Assembly (NCBI GenBank): GCA_964481705.1
Contig: CAYZUC010000019.1
Span: forward strand, 1 to 41,074
Origin: CAYZUC01 sp964481705
Lineage (GTDB): Bacteria; Bacillota; Clostridia; Lachnospirales; Lachnospiraceae
Direction: 5' to 3'
Length of the DNA: 41,074 nt
The stretch's first letter is position 1. Each line of letters begins with the position of its first letter. Shown here one piece after another: positions 1 to 7,222 of the stretch. A model generated the notes under the pieces. That model ran no database searches. It saw nothing but the letters and a program-made list of their open reading frames with translations, and was not told the origin of the DNA. A program made the position numbers and the translations under genes.

Positions 1-1
1 A

Positions 2-202
2 TTTCGCATGGTATGTGAGGAGGCAGTCCGTATGGGATGTAAGTATCTGACCGGAGAATACATACCAAGCGCCAAGAATGCAATGGTAAAGGATTTCTAC
101 ACGAAGCTGGGATTTGAAAAGACAGATAAGGAAAATATTTTTCATTATGATGTAACAAAGGAAAGTAAGAAGCAGATATGGATTACGGTAGAAGCTTCGT
201 AA
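2..202 (+). CDS. FkbH-like HAD-superfamily protein, C-terminal fragment
   Basis: The window opens inside this gene, so only about the last 66 residues are visible; the frame is open from base 2. The tail carries the pattern GEYIPSAKNAMVKDFYTKLGF, typical of the C-terminal domain of FkbH-family proteins (HAD-IIIC domain followed by an acyltransferase-like domain). Characterised FkbH proteins take a three-carbon unit from 1,3-bisphosphoglycerate and load it as glyceryl thioester on an acyl carrier protein. The next gene, 18 bp downstream, is such a carrier protein, which supports the call. The HAD active site lies outside the window, so the acyl substrate cannot be judged here. Confidence 0.75.
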   Translation, partial: FRMVCEEAVRMGCKYLTGEYIPSAKNAMVKDFYTKLGFEKTDKENIFHYDVTKESKKQIWITVEAS

Positions 203-220
203 TTCGGAAAGGGAAATACC

Positions 221-454
221 ATGGATACAAGAGAGAGATTACAGGAAGTTTTTCAGGATGTATTTGATGATGATGAAATTGAAATTACAAGAGAGACTAC
301 AGCAGATGATATAGATATGTGGGATTCTCTGACACATGTTCAGCTGATCGTGGCAGTGGAAAAAGAATTCGGTGTACGTTTTTCGACCGTTGAGGTTATG
401 AAAATGAAAAATGTCGGAGAATTTATGGACTTAATTGATAAAAAGAAAGCTTGA
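221..454 (+). CDS. acyl carrier protein (phosphopantetheine-binding)
   Basis: A 77-residue acidic protein of normal ACP length. The phosphopantetheine attachment motif is WDSLTHVQL, with Ser36 as the expected 4'-phosphopantetheine site. It would hold an acyl group as a thioester in the cytoplasm. It lies between an FkbH-like gene and an MBOAT gene, so the likely route is loading by the FkbH-like protein and unloading by the MBOAT, parallel to DltC in teichoic acid D-alanylation. Start is ATG with a modest GGAAAGGGA ribosome site. A fatty-acid synthesis AcpP is less likely because no fab gene is nearby. The bound acyl group is not known from sequence. Confidence 0.9.
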   Translation: MDTRERLQEVFQDVFDDDEIEITRETTADDIDMWDSLTHVQLIVAVEKEFGVRFSTVEVMKMKNVGEFMDLIDKKKA

Positions 455-529
455 TAGAAAGGAAGCCAATCTGATTGTTAGTGGGTAAGTCTAATTTTCA
501 GAGTAGCTCCTGATCGAAATGGGGTCATT

Positions 530-1714
530 ATGTTTGATTTGTCTGTAGGAGCACCTGTCTTTGTTGCATTTATGCTCATAGGTCCGCTGCTCCTCCGTAA
601 CAACTTTAAATATCGTAATTATCTTTTCCTGGGGATGAATCTGTTTCTGTATCTGGGGAGCATGAGGGAATGGAAGCAGCTTGTGGTATCGGCACTTTGG
701 ATTTTACTTCCCTATGCGTATGTGAAGCTTGGAATCCGTAAAAAGGCACCGCTATTTATTTTGATGCTGGCATGCTTCACCTATTTGATGCAATACAACT
801 GGATTTATGAGACACTCCACATACCCTATGTGTTTACTTTTCGTATTTTGGGTCTGTCTTATTTCCTGTTTCGCCAGATTGATTTTATTATGCAGTATGA
901 GTATTTACACGATAGTAAGGTTAGAATCACGTTTGTTGACTACCTGAACTACCTCCTTTCTTTCTGGACGGTTCTGGCAGGACCGATACTTCGGTATGAA
1001 GATTATGTGACGGATTTTTATACGGCTAAGGAGCCGCTGACCAAGAAGGAAATCTATGGATGCCTGAATCGTACCCTGAACGGATATCTGAAGGTCTATG
1101 TGTTGTCTGCGATTGTTATGCATTACGCGACCTTCTGGTTTGAGGGACTTGGTAATCATGGCGGCAGTGTAATCAAGATAGCCGGAGCGTATCTGATTTT
1201 CGCATTCTTTAATGGATGGTATATTTACTTTAATTTTTCGGGGTATTGTGATATCGTAATCTCATTGGCAAAGTTGTCCGGCTTTACCGTAAAAGAGAAC
1301 TTTAACCAACCGTATTTGTCGAGGAGTGTTGTGGAGTTTTGGAATCGTCATCACATTTCTCTTTCCGAATGGATACGTGATTATGTATATTCTCCTCTGT
1401 TTAAGAAATTAATTTCAGGTCCCTGCAGTAAAAATATTCGTTTGGGACAATACCTGGCGCTTTTGCTGAACTTTACGATAGCAGGTATCTGGCATGGGAC
1501 CACCATGAATTATTTGGCATATGGTATTTTGACCGGAATCGGTATTGTCATTTCCATGATTTATACACAGACTCTGAAGAAAAAGCTGGGCAAGGCAGGC
1601 TACAAAAAGTATCAGCAAAATCCGTTCGTAAAAGTAGTTGAAATCTGCGTGACATGGATGTATATCTGTATTACATTTTCCTTTGTGGGATTTGATGTCA
1701 TCGGGTTATTATAA
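530..1714 (+). CDS. DltB-like membrane-bound O-acyltransferase (MBOAT)
   Basis: A 394-residue polytopic membrane protein of the MBOAT family. The family motif WNRHHISLSEW begins at Trp271, and the conserved catalytic histidine is His322 in GIWHG. MBOATs of this branch (DltB, AlgI, PatA) take an acyl group from a cytoplasmic thioester and deliver it to the outer face of the membrane. Its length matches DltB (about 400) rather than AlgI-type proteins (about 470-500), which carry the acceptor hexapeptide fused at their C-terminus; here the protein stops at VGFDVIGLL without such a motif. A separate microprotein with the motif follows 11 bp downstream. The ribosome site is weak (GGGG before TCATT). 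Substrate unknown. Confidence 0.9.
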   Translation: MFDLSVGAPVFVAFMLIGPLLLRNNFKYRNYLFLGMNLFLYLGSMREWKQLVVSALWILLPYAYVKLGIRKKAPLFILMLACFTYLMQYNWIYETLHIPYVFTFRILGLSYFLFRQIDFIMQYEYLHDSKVRITFVDYLNYLLSFWTVLAGPILRYEDYVTDFYTAKEPLTKKEIYGCLNRTLNGYLKVYVLSAIVMHYATFWFEGLGNHGGSVIKIAGAYLIFAFFNGWYIYFNFSGYCDIVISLAKLSGFTVKENFNQPYLSRSVVEFWNRHHISLSEWIRDYVYSPLFKKLISGPCSKNIRLGQYLALLLNFTIAGIWHGTTMNYLAYGILTGIGIVISMIYTQTLKKKLGKAGYKKYQQNPFVKVVEICVTWMYICITFSFVGFDVIGLL

Positions 1715-1725
1715 AGGAGGCAAAT

Positions 1726-1851
1726 ATGACTCAATTATTTGAAAAGATGTTAGATCCGGTAAAGCTGGTATGGCTTGGAATCAAGCTCGCAATCGTATTA
1801 TTTGCCATCTTTCAAGCAACAAATGTTACGGTATTATACCAAGGATTTTAA
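1726..1851 (+). CDS. DltX-like membrane microprotein with C-terminal acyl-acceptor hexapeptide
   Basis: A 41-residue ORF preceded by a strong AAAGGAGG site with 5-bp spacing, 11 bp after the MBOAT stop. It has a short polar N-terminus, one hydrophobic segment of roughly residues 14-29 (VWLGIKLAIVLFAIF core) and the C-terminal six residues VLYQGF. This fits the hydrophobic-hydrophobic-Tyr-x-x-Phe pattern at the extreme C-terminus of DltX and of AlgI-type MBOATs. In the Dlt pathway the Tyr of that hexapeptide accepts the acyl group from DltB outside the membrane and passes it to DltD. By analogy Tyr38 would be the shuttle residue. Function is inferred from motif, topology and neighbours; too short for most gene finders. 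Confidence 0.75.
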   Translation: MTQLFEKMLDPVKLVWLGIKLAIVLFAIFQATNVTVLYQGF

Positions 1852-1883
1852 TTAGCACGAACAGTGCGGAAATGAGGGACAAT

Positions 1884-2801
1884 ATGAGTAAACCGGTATT
1901 AGTGATTATGGCAGCGGGAATGGGCAGCCGCTATGGCGGATTGAAACAAATCGACCCGGTCGATGAACAGGGACACAAGATTATTGATTTTTCGATTTAC
2001 GATGCAGTTCGTGCAGGATTTGAGAAAGTAATCTTTATCATTAAAAAGGAAAATGAAGAGGATTTTCGTACCTGTATTGGCGATGTGGTAAAAAAACATA
2101 TTAAAGTGGAGTACGTATTTCAAGATTTGAAAAATGTTCCGGAGGGATTTTCCATACCGGAGGACAGAGTAAAACCATGGGGCACTGCTCACGCAATTCT
2201 TTGTGCAAAGGAGGTCATTAACGGACCCTTTGCAGTCATTAATGCAGATGATTATTATGGAAAAGAAGCGTTCGAGATCATGTATGATTTCCTGACTTCC
2301 CACTGGGACGGCGAAAAGTATCGCTTTGCCATGGTTGGATATCAGCTTGGTAAAACCCTGACAGAGAATGGTTATGTATCGAGAGGAATTTGTGAGATCG
2401 ACAAACGAGGTTATCTTGTGGATATTACAGAACGCACACATATTGAGAAACGTGGTGACGGAGCTGCTTATACAGAAAATGACACGGATTATGTCGATAT
2501 CTCACCAATGGCAACGGTTTCGATGAACCTTTGGGGATTCTCTGAGGAAATCATGGATGAACTGGAGATTGCATTTAAGAAATTCCTGAAGGATGAAGTA
2601 CCAGCCAATCCATTAAAATCAGAATGCTATCTTCCGATGGTGGTGGATGAATTATTAAAAGAGAAAAAAGCAACTGTTCAGGTACTGACATCAGAGGATC
2701 GTTGGTTCGGTGTGACCTATAAAGAGGACAAGCCTTATGTTGTAGCATCAATAGCCGAGCTGAAGAAAAAAGGATTATATCCGGAGTATTTGTGGAAGTA
2801 A
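1884..2801 (+). CDS. nucleotidyltransferase (sugar-nucleotide pyrophosphorylase-like)
   Basis: 305 residues with the N-terminal signature of the NTP_transferase fold: MAAGMGSRYGGLKQ, residues 9-22 (G-x-G-x-R for NTP binding, Lys for the transfer step), and a metal-binding region NADDYYG near residue 120. Such enzymes activate a sugar phosphate or related phosphate with an NTP. The exact substrate is not determined. The ATG at 1884 is preferred because GAGGGA stands 4 bp upstream and the motif begins right after; an in-frame ATG at 1770 would overlap the preceding microprotein gene and add 38 unrelated residues. It lies 32 bp after the microprotein and 23 bp before galE, so it is probably in the same surface-polymer operon. 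Confidence 0.8.
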   Translation: MSKPVLVIMAAGMGSRYGGLKQIDPVDEQGHKIIDFSIYDAVRAGFEKVIFIIKKENEEDFRTCIGDVVKKHIKVEYVFQDLKNVPEGFSIPEDRVKPWGTAHAILCAKEVINGPFAVINADDYYGKEAFEIMYDFLTSHWDGEKYRFAMVGYQLGKTLTENGYVSRGICEIDKRGYLVDITERTHIEKRGDGAAYTENDTDYVDISPMATVSMNLWGFSEEIMDELEIAFKKFLKDEVPANPLKSECYLPMVVDELLKEKKATVQVLTSEDRWFGVTYKEDKPYVVASIAELKKKGLYPEYLWK

Positions 2802-2824
2802 GAAGAGAAAGGAAGTAGTATGAT

Positions 2825-3844
2825 ATGTCAATTTTAATTACAGGTGGAGCAGGTTACATTGGAAGTCACACAATCGTTGAGTTACAGAAAGCAGGATATG
2901 ATCTGGTGGTTATGGATAATCTGTCCAACTCCAGTATGAAATCACTGGAAAGGGTGCAAGAGCTGACCGGTAAACCAGTGAAATTCTACAAGGCAGATAT
3001 TTGTAATCGTGATGAGCTCGAAGCTATCTTTCAGGCAGAACCCGATATTGATTCCTGCATTAATTTTGCCAGCTTGAAAGCAGTAGGAGAGTCCTGTGAA
3101 AAGCCATGGGAGTATTACAATAACAATATTGGCGGAACCTTGACGCTGCTTGATGTTATGAGAAAGCATGGAGCGAAGAATTTTGTATTTTCTTCATCTG
3201 CTACCGTATATGGTGATGCAGAAGTAATGCCGATTACAGAGGAATGTCCGAAAGGCGTGTGTACAAATCCTTATGGCTGGACAAAATCTATGCTGGAGCA
3301 GATTTTGATGGATATGCAAAAAGCAGATCCGGAATGGAATATCGTCATCCTGCGTTACTTTAATCCCATTGGGGCTCATGAGAGTGGAAAAATTGGCGAG
3401 AATCCAAATGGAATCCCGAATAATCTGATGCCGTTTGTTGCGCAGGTGGCAGTAGGAAAGAGAAAAGAACTAAGCGTATTTGGAAATGATTATGATACAC
3501 CGGACGGAACCGGCGTACGTGATTACATCCATGTCGTTGATCTGGCAATTGGACACGTAAAAGCAATCGAAAAGCTGAAAACGAAGCCGGGATTATTCTT
3601 GTGCAATCTTGGAACCGGAAAGGGCTACAGCGTTCTTGATATCGTAAAATATATGGAAGAAGCAAGTGGAAAGAAGATCCCATATGTTATCAAGCCACGT
3701 CGTGCCGGAGACATTGCAACCTGCTATGCAAATGCTGAGAAAGCCAAGAAAGAACTTGGTTGGGAGGCTACGCGTGGTATTAAGGAAATGTGCGCCGACT
3801 CCTGGAGATGGCAGTCACAGAATCCTAATGGATATGAAGATTAA
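2825..3844 (+). CDS. galE: UDP-glucose 4-epimerase
   Basis: 339 residues, the usual GalE length. The NAD-binding Rossmann motif GGAGYIGS is at residues 7-14 and the catalytic pair of the extended SDR family is Tyr150-x3-Lys154 (YGWTK), with the SSSATVYG strand shortly before. It interconverts UDP-glucose and UDP-galactose (possibly also the N-acetylated forms) in the cytoplasm. It closes the operon that begins with the FkbH/ACP/MBOAT genes and is followed by an intrinsic terminator, which suggests it supplies a galactose-type sugar nucleotide for the same envelope polymer; a role in galactose catabolism is also possible. Confidence 0.95.
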   Translation: MSILITGGAGYIGSHTIVELQKAGYDLVVMDNLSNSSMKSLERVQELTGKPVKFYKADICNRDELEAIFQAEPDIDSCINFASLKAVGESCEKPWEYYNNNIGGTLTLLDVMRKHGAKNFVFSSSATVYGDAEVMPITEECPKGVCTNPYGWTKSMLEQILMDMQKADPEWNIVILRYFNPIGAHESGKIGENPNGIPNNLMPFVAQVAVGKRKELSVFGNDYDTPDGTGVRDYIHVVDLAIGHVKAIEKLKTKPGLFLCNLGTGKGYSVLDIVKYMEEASGKKIPYVIKPRRAGDIATCYANAEKAKKELGWEATRGIKEMCADSWRWQSQNPNGYED

Positions 3845-3855
3845 TTTGTTAGCAG

Positions 3856-3899
3856 AAAAAGGATGGAAGTCAGGTGTTCCTGCTCCATCCTTTTTCTTT
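3856..3899 (+). terminator. intrinsic terminator after galE
   Basis: Perfect 12-bp stem: AAAAAGGATGGA at 3856-3867 pairs with TCCATCCTTTTT at 3884-3895, followed by more T-rich sequence. It starts 12 bp after the galE stop codon and separates the surface-polymer operon from ftsH. Confidence 0.85.
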
Positions 3900-3983
3900 C
3901 ATGATGATGAACGGTCATAGAAATATATCTTTCCTAGTTTAGAAAAATTTTCGATTTTTGACAGTTTCTTCACAAAGTATAGG

Positions 3984-4012
3984 TTGATTTATAGTTGGAC
4001 ACTATTTATAAT
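3984..4012 (+). promoter_or_regulatory. sigma-A-type promoter for ftsH
   Basis: TTGATT at 3984-3989, 17-bp spacer, perfect TATAAT at 4007-4012. The predicted start near 4019 gives a leader that places the GGGAG at 4041-4045 in the mRNA, which favours ATG 4051 as the ftsH start over ATG 4030, whose only purine-rich site (GAAGGA, 4013-4018) would lie upstream of the transcript. Confidence 0.7.
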
Positions 4013-4050
4013 GAAGGAAATGGTCAAAAATGACGCAGATGGGAGCATAT

Positions 4051-6432
4051 ATGGATAATAATCAGATGAACGGAAACAACAATCCGAACAATTCAAATAG
4101 AAATGGAGAACCGGGGAAAAATCCCAAAAACAGACAGACACTACTGGTGATGCTGATAGCGACAGTTGTGTTCTGGATTTTGATGAGCCTTGTGAGTCGT
4201 ATGCTGGAAGGCGGGACCAATGAGGAAATCAGTTACAATGAATTTCTTCAGATGGTGGAAGATGGTAAAGTGGAGAGCGTGAAGATAGACAGCGATCAGA
4301 TTACCATTTATCCGGTTGGTTATGAAGCTGCAACAAAATCAACTTCTTTTATCAATGCAAAGGGTACGATTACTACCATTCCCAAGGTATATCATACCGG
4401 TAAAATGAATGATGATGGTCTTACGGATCGTCTGCTGAAGGCGAAAATAGATTTTACAGAGGTCATTCCAGATAAAACGGGTGATGTCTTTGCTTTTTTC
4501 ATTAACATTATTCTGCCAGCGCTGCTCTTTGGACTATTGATTCTGTTTATGTTTCGAATGGTCGGAAAAAATGGCGGCGGCGGAGTCATGGGTGTCGGAA
4601 AAAGTAATGCAAAGGTATATGTACAAAAGGAGACTGGGGTTACTTTTAAGGATGTTGCCGGACAGGATGAGGCAAAAGAATCCTTACAGGAGGTTGTCGA
4701 TTTTCTGCATAATCCTAAAAAGTATGTTGAGATTGGTGCGAAATTACCCAAGGGAGCATTGCTGGTAGGACCTCCAGGAACTGGTAAGACACTATTGGCT
4801 AAGGCGGTTGCAGGTGAGGCTAAGGTTCCGTTTTTCTCTTTGGCAGGTTCTGATTTTGTGGAGATGTTTGTTGGTGTCGGAGCTTCCCGTGTCCGTGATT
4901 TGTTTAAGGAAGCACAGAAGAACGCGCCTTGTATTATCTTTATTGATGAAGTAGATGCTATTGGAAAGAGCCGTGACAGTCGTTATGGTGGTGGAAATGA
5001 TGAGAGAGAACAGACCTTGAATCAATTGCTCTCGGAGATGGATGGATTTGATGCATCCAAGGGTATTCTGATTCTTGCCGCAACAAACAGACCTGAGATT
5101 CTGGATAAGGCTCTCTTAAGACCGGGACGTTTTGACCGTCGTATCATAGTGGATAAGCCGGATCTCAAGGGAAGAGTAGAGACGCTCAAGGTTCATTCCA
5201 AAGATGTCAAAATGAAAGATGATGTGGATTTGGAAGCAATAGCACTTGCAACAAGTGGTGCTGTAGGTTCTGACCTTGCCAATATGGTAAACGAAGCTGC
5301 TATTAATGCAGTCAAGGATGGACGTGAAGTTGTAGAACAAAAGGATTTGTTTGAAGCAGTCGAGGTAGTACTGGTTGGTAAAGAAAAGAAAGACAGAATC
5401 ATGAGTAACGAAGAGAGAAAGATTGTTTCTTATCATGAGGTTGGTCATGCTTTGGTGAGTGCACTTCAGAAGAATGCAGAACCAGTGCAAAAGATTACCA
5501 TTGTTCCAAGAACTATGGGAGCACTCGGATACGTGATGCACGTTCCGGAAGAAGAGAAATATTTGAATACAGAAGCAGAGCTTCGTGCTATGCTGGTATC
5601 TACGCTTGCTGGTCGTGCTGCAGAGGAAATCGTATTTGATACAGTTACTACAGGTGCTTCCAATGATATTGAGAAGGCTACGGATATTGCAAGGTCCATG
5701 GTGACACAGTATGGTATGAGCAAGAAATTTGGACTGGTAGGATTAGAATCGGTTGAGAGTCAATATCTTGACAGACGTCGTGTCCTGAATTGCTCCGATG
5801 TGACAGAAGCAGAGATTGATAAAGAGGTTATGCGTATTTTGCGCGATAGTTATAAAGAAGCTAAGCGTCTTTTGAAAGACAATCGTAAGCTTATGGATAA
5901 GCTTGCAAAATTCCTGATCGAGAAGGAAACGATTACCGGAAAAGAGTTTATGAAGATTTATCGTAAGGAAAAGGGCATTCCGGAGCCAAAGGAGAAGACA
6001 AAAGAAGAGGAAGCGAAGGAAAAGGTTGAGGAAGCAAAAAAACCGATGGAGGTACCAAAAAAGTCAGAAACAGTAGATACAAAATCCATTGATTCAGAGA
6101 TGACGGAAGTAGAAGAAATCGGAATGAAAGAAGCGGAATCAGAGGAAGNNNNNNNNNNNNNNNNNNNNNNNNNNNNNNNNNNNNNNNNNNNNNNNNNNNN
6201 NNNNNNNNNNNNNNNNNNNNNNNNNNNNNNNNNNNNNNNNNNNNNNNNAGAGGAACCTGTAACACCGGAAGAAGCAGAACAAGCAAAAGAAGCAATAGAA
6301 GCAAAAGAAGAAATCACAGAAGAGGAAGCAAAAGAAGAAATCACACAAGAGAAATTAAAAGAAGAAATCACAGAAGAGGAACCAAAAGAAGTACGCGTAG
6401 AAGAAATGGGTTCTGAAGAATCCGGACAGTAG
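4051..6432 (+). CDS. ftsH: ATP-dependent zinc metalloprotease FtsH with long acidic repetitive tail
   Basis: Membrane-anchored AAA+ protease that degrades membrane and regulatory proteins. Order: Asn-rich N-terminus, TM1 (about residues 30-50), extracytoplasmic domain, TM2, AAA domain with Walker A GPPGTGKT (240-247), Walker B IIFIDEVDAIG, second region of homology RPGRFDRR, then the zinc protease motif HEVGH (His462-His466). The catalytic core ends near YRKEKGIPEPK. After it comes an unusual Glu/Lys/Ala-rich tail of roughly 150 residues with a 9-residue repeat; the family normally ends near 600-650 residues. A run of 100 N lies in the tail, so its length is uncertain. Start chosen at ATG 4051 (GGGAG, 5-bp spacing); ATG 4030 is the alternative. 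Confidence 0.95.
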   Translation: MDNNQMNGNNNPNNSNRNGEPGKNPKNRQTLLVMLIATVVFWILMSLVSRMLEGGTNEEISYNEFLQMVEDGKVESVKIDSDQITIYPVGYEAATKSTSFINAKGTITTIPKVYHTGKMNDDGLTDRLLKAKIDFTEVIPDKTGDVFAFFINIILPALLFGLLILFMFRMVGKNGGGGVMGVGKSNAKVYVQKETGVTFKDVAGQDEAKESLQEVVDFLHNPKKYVEIGAKLPKGALLVGPPGTGKTLLAKAVAGEAKVPFFSLAGSDFVEMFVGVGASRVRDLFKEAQKNAPCIIFIDEVDAIGKSRDSRYGGGNDEREQTLNQLLSEMDGFDASKGILILAATNRPEILDKALLRPGRFDRRIIVDKPDLKGRVETLKVHSKDVKMKDDVDLEAIALATSGAVGSDLANMVNEAAINAVKDGREVVEQKDLFEAVEVVLVGKEKKDRIMSNEERKIVSYHEVGHALVSALQKNAEPVQKITIVPRTMGALGYVMHVPEEEKYLNTEAELRAMLVSTLAGRAAEEIVFDTVTTGASNDIEKATDIARSMVTQYGMSKKFGLVGLESVESQYLDRRRVLNCSDVTEAEIDKEVMRILRDSYKEAKRLLKDNRKLMDKLAKFLIEKETITGKEFMKIYRKEKGIPEPKEKTKEEEAKEKVEEAKKPMEVPKKSETVDTKSIDSEMTEVEEIGMKEAESEEXXXXXXXXXXXXXXXXXXXXXXXXXXXXXXXXXXEEPVTPEEAEQAKEAIEAKEEITEEEAKEEITQEKLKEEITEEEPKEVRVEEMGSEESGQ
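6149..6248. other. assembly gap (100 N) inside ftsH tail
   Basis: Exactly 100 N within the low-complexity, Glu-coding part of ftsH. The round number suggests a placeholder gap, probably where short reads could not cross the repeats. The reading frame continues on both sides, so the gene is probably intact. Confidence 0.95.
6304..6384 (+). repeat. 27-bp tandem repeats encoding a 9-residue acidic unit
   Basis: AAAGAAGAAATCAC occurs at 6304, 6331 and 6358, a strict 27-bp period inside the ftsH frame. The encoded units are KEEITEEEA, KEEITQEKL and KEEITEEEP. More copies may lie in the adjacent gap. Confidence 0.85.
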
Positions 6433-6474
6433 AACTTACAATGAGTTGACAGGAACAAAGTCTGGGGGGACAAT

Positions 6475-7221
6475 ATGTTCAGAATTGCAATTTGTGATGA
6501 TGAAGAGGAGCAGTTGGAAATCATTCGCGGTATGCTTGAAAGGTATATGTGTCTTTATTTGCAGGATTATGAAATTGAGGTTTTTGATCATGGCGAGGCG
6601 CTATTGGATTCCAAGAAAAAGTTTAATGTTGCATTTCTTGATATTTCCATGGGTCGGCTGAATGGGATCGAGACAGGCATGAAACTACGCCAGAAGGACA
6701 GCATTGTAAAGATTATCTATATTACAAGCTATGAACAGTTTTGTAATCTTGCGGTCAATCAGGTACATGCTTTTGCTTATCTTACAAAACCGATTAAAGA
6801 GAGTGAACTGATCGATCAGATGAATGAATTGGTCAAAAGTGCAAGCCATGATGATCGAATGAGTTTGGAATTCTCAAACATAACAGAGATTATGGAACAG
6901 GATAAGCTCGAATGGCAGGCAAAAAGGATACCGATATCCGATATTATTTTCTTTGAGTATCTGAAGGCAAAACGTCTGATTCGGATTCATACGATAGACG
7001 CGATTTTTGAATGTCAGGAAAAGCTTGCATCTCTGGAAGAAAAGATGGGTGTGTATGGGTTCGATTCCTGCAGAAGAGGTCTTCTTGTGAATTTTGCTTA
7101 TGTGTCTAAAATCAATGGTGATAGTATTTGTTTGAGCAATGGAAAGACTCTTCCGCTTTCTCAGAAGAAGGCCAGCGAATTTCGAAACAAATTGAATGAA
7201 TATATACTGAGAGGGATTTAA
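6475..7221 (+). CDS. LytTR-family response regulator, AgrA-like
   Basis: 248 residues: a receiver domain (about 1-120) with the acidic pocket DDEEE near the N-terminus and the phosphoacceptor Asp56 in FLDISMG, then a LytTR DNA-binding domain (about 145-245), as in AgrA and VirR. It probably binds paired direct repeats and activates transcription when the partner kinase senses a peptide. The stop lies 1 bp before the kinase start, so the two are translationally coupled. The ribosome site is an odd GGGGGGA run 5 bp before ATG. The neighbours (histidine kinase, AgrD- and AgrB-like genes) mark it as the Agr regulator. Confidence 0.88.
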   Translation: MFRIAICDDEEEQLEIIRGMLERYMCLYLQDYEIEVFDHGEALLDSKKKFNVAFLDISMGRLNGIETGMKLRQKDSIVKIIYITSYEQFCNLAVNQVHAFAYLTKPIKESELIDQMNELVKSASHDDRMSLEFSNITEIMEQDKLEWQAKRIPISDIIFFEYLKAKRLIRIHTIDAIFECQEKLASLEEKMGVYGFDSCRRGLLVNFAYVSKINGDSICLSNGKTLPLSQKKASEFRNKLNEYILRGI

Positions 7222-7222
7222 C

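Noticed and set aside
1770..1883. An upstream start for the nucleotidyltransferase
   Set aside because: It overlaps the microprotein, adds 38 residues without family similarity, and lacks the GAGGGA site found before ATG 1884.
6446..6474. TTGACA promoter before the agrA-like gene
   Set aside because: The matching -10 (GACAAT) would end directly at the ATG and overlap the ribosome site; read-through from ftsH is simpler.
5948..6524. Ser/Leu/Phe-rich minus-strand frames over the ftsH tail
   Set aside because: Antisense of Glu/Lys codons and spanning the N gap; composition is an artefact.
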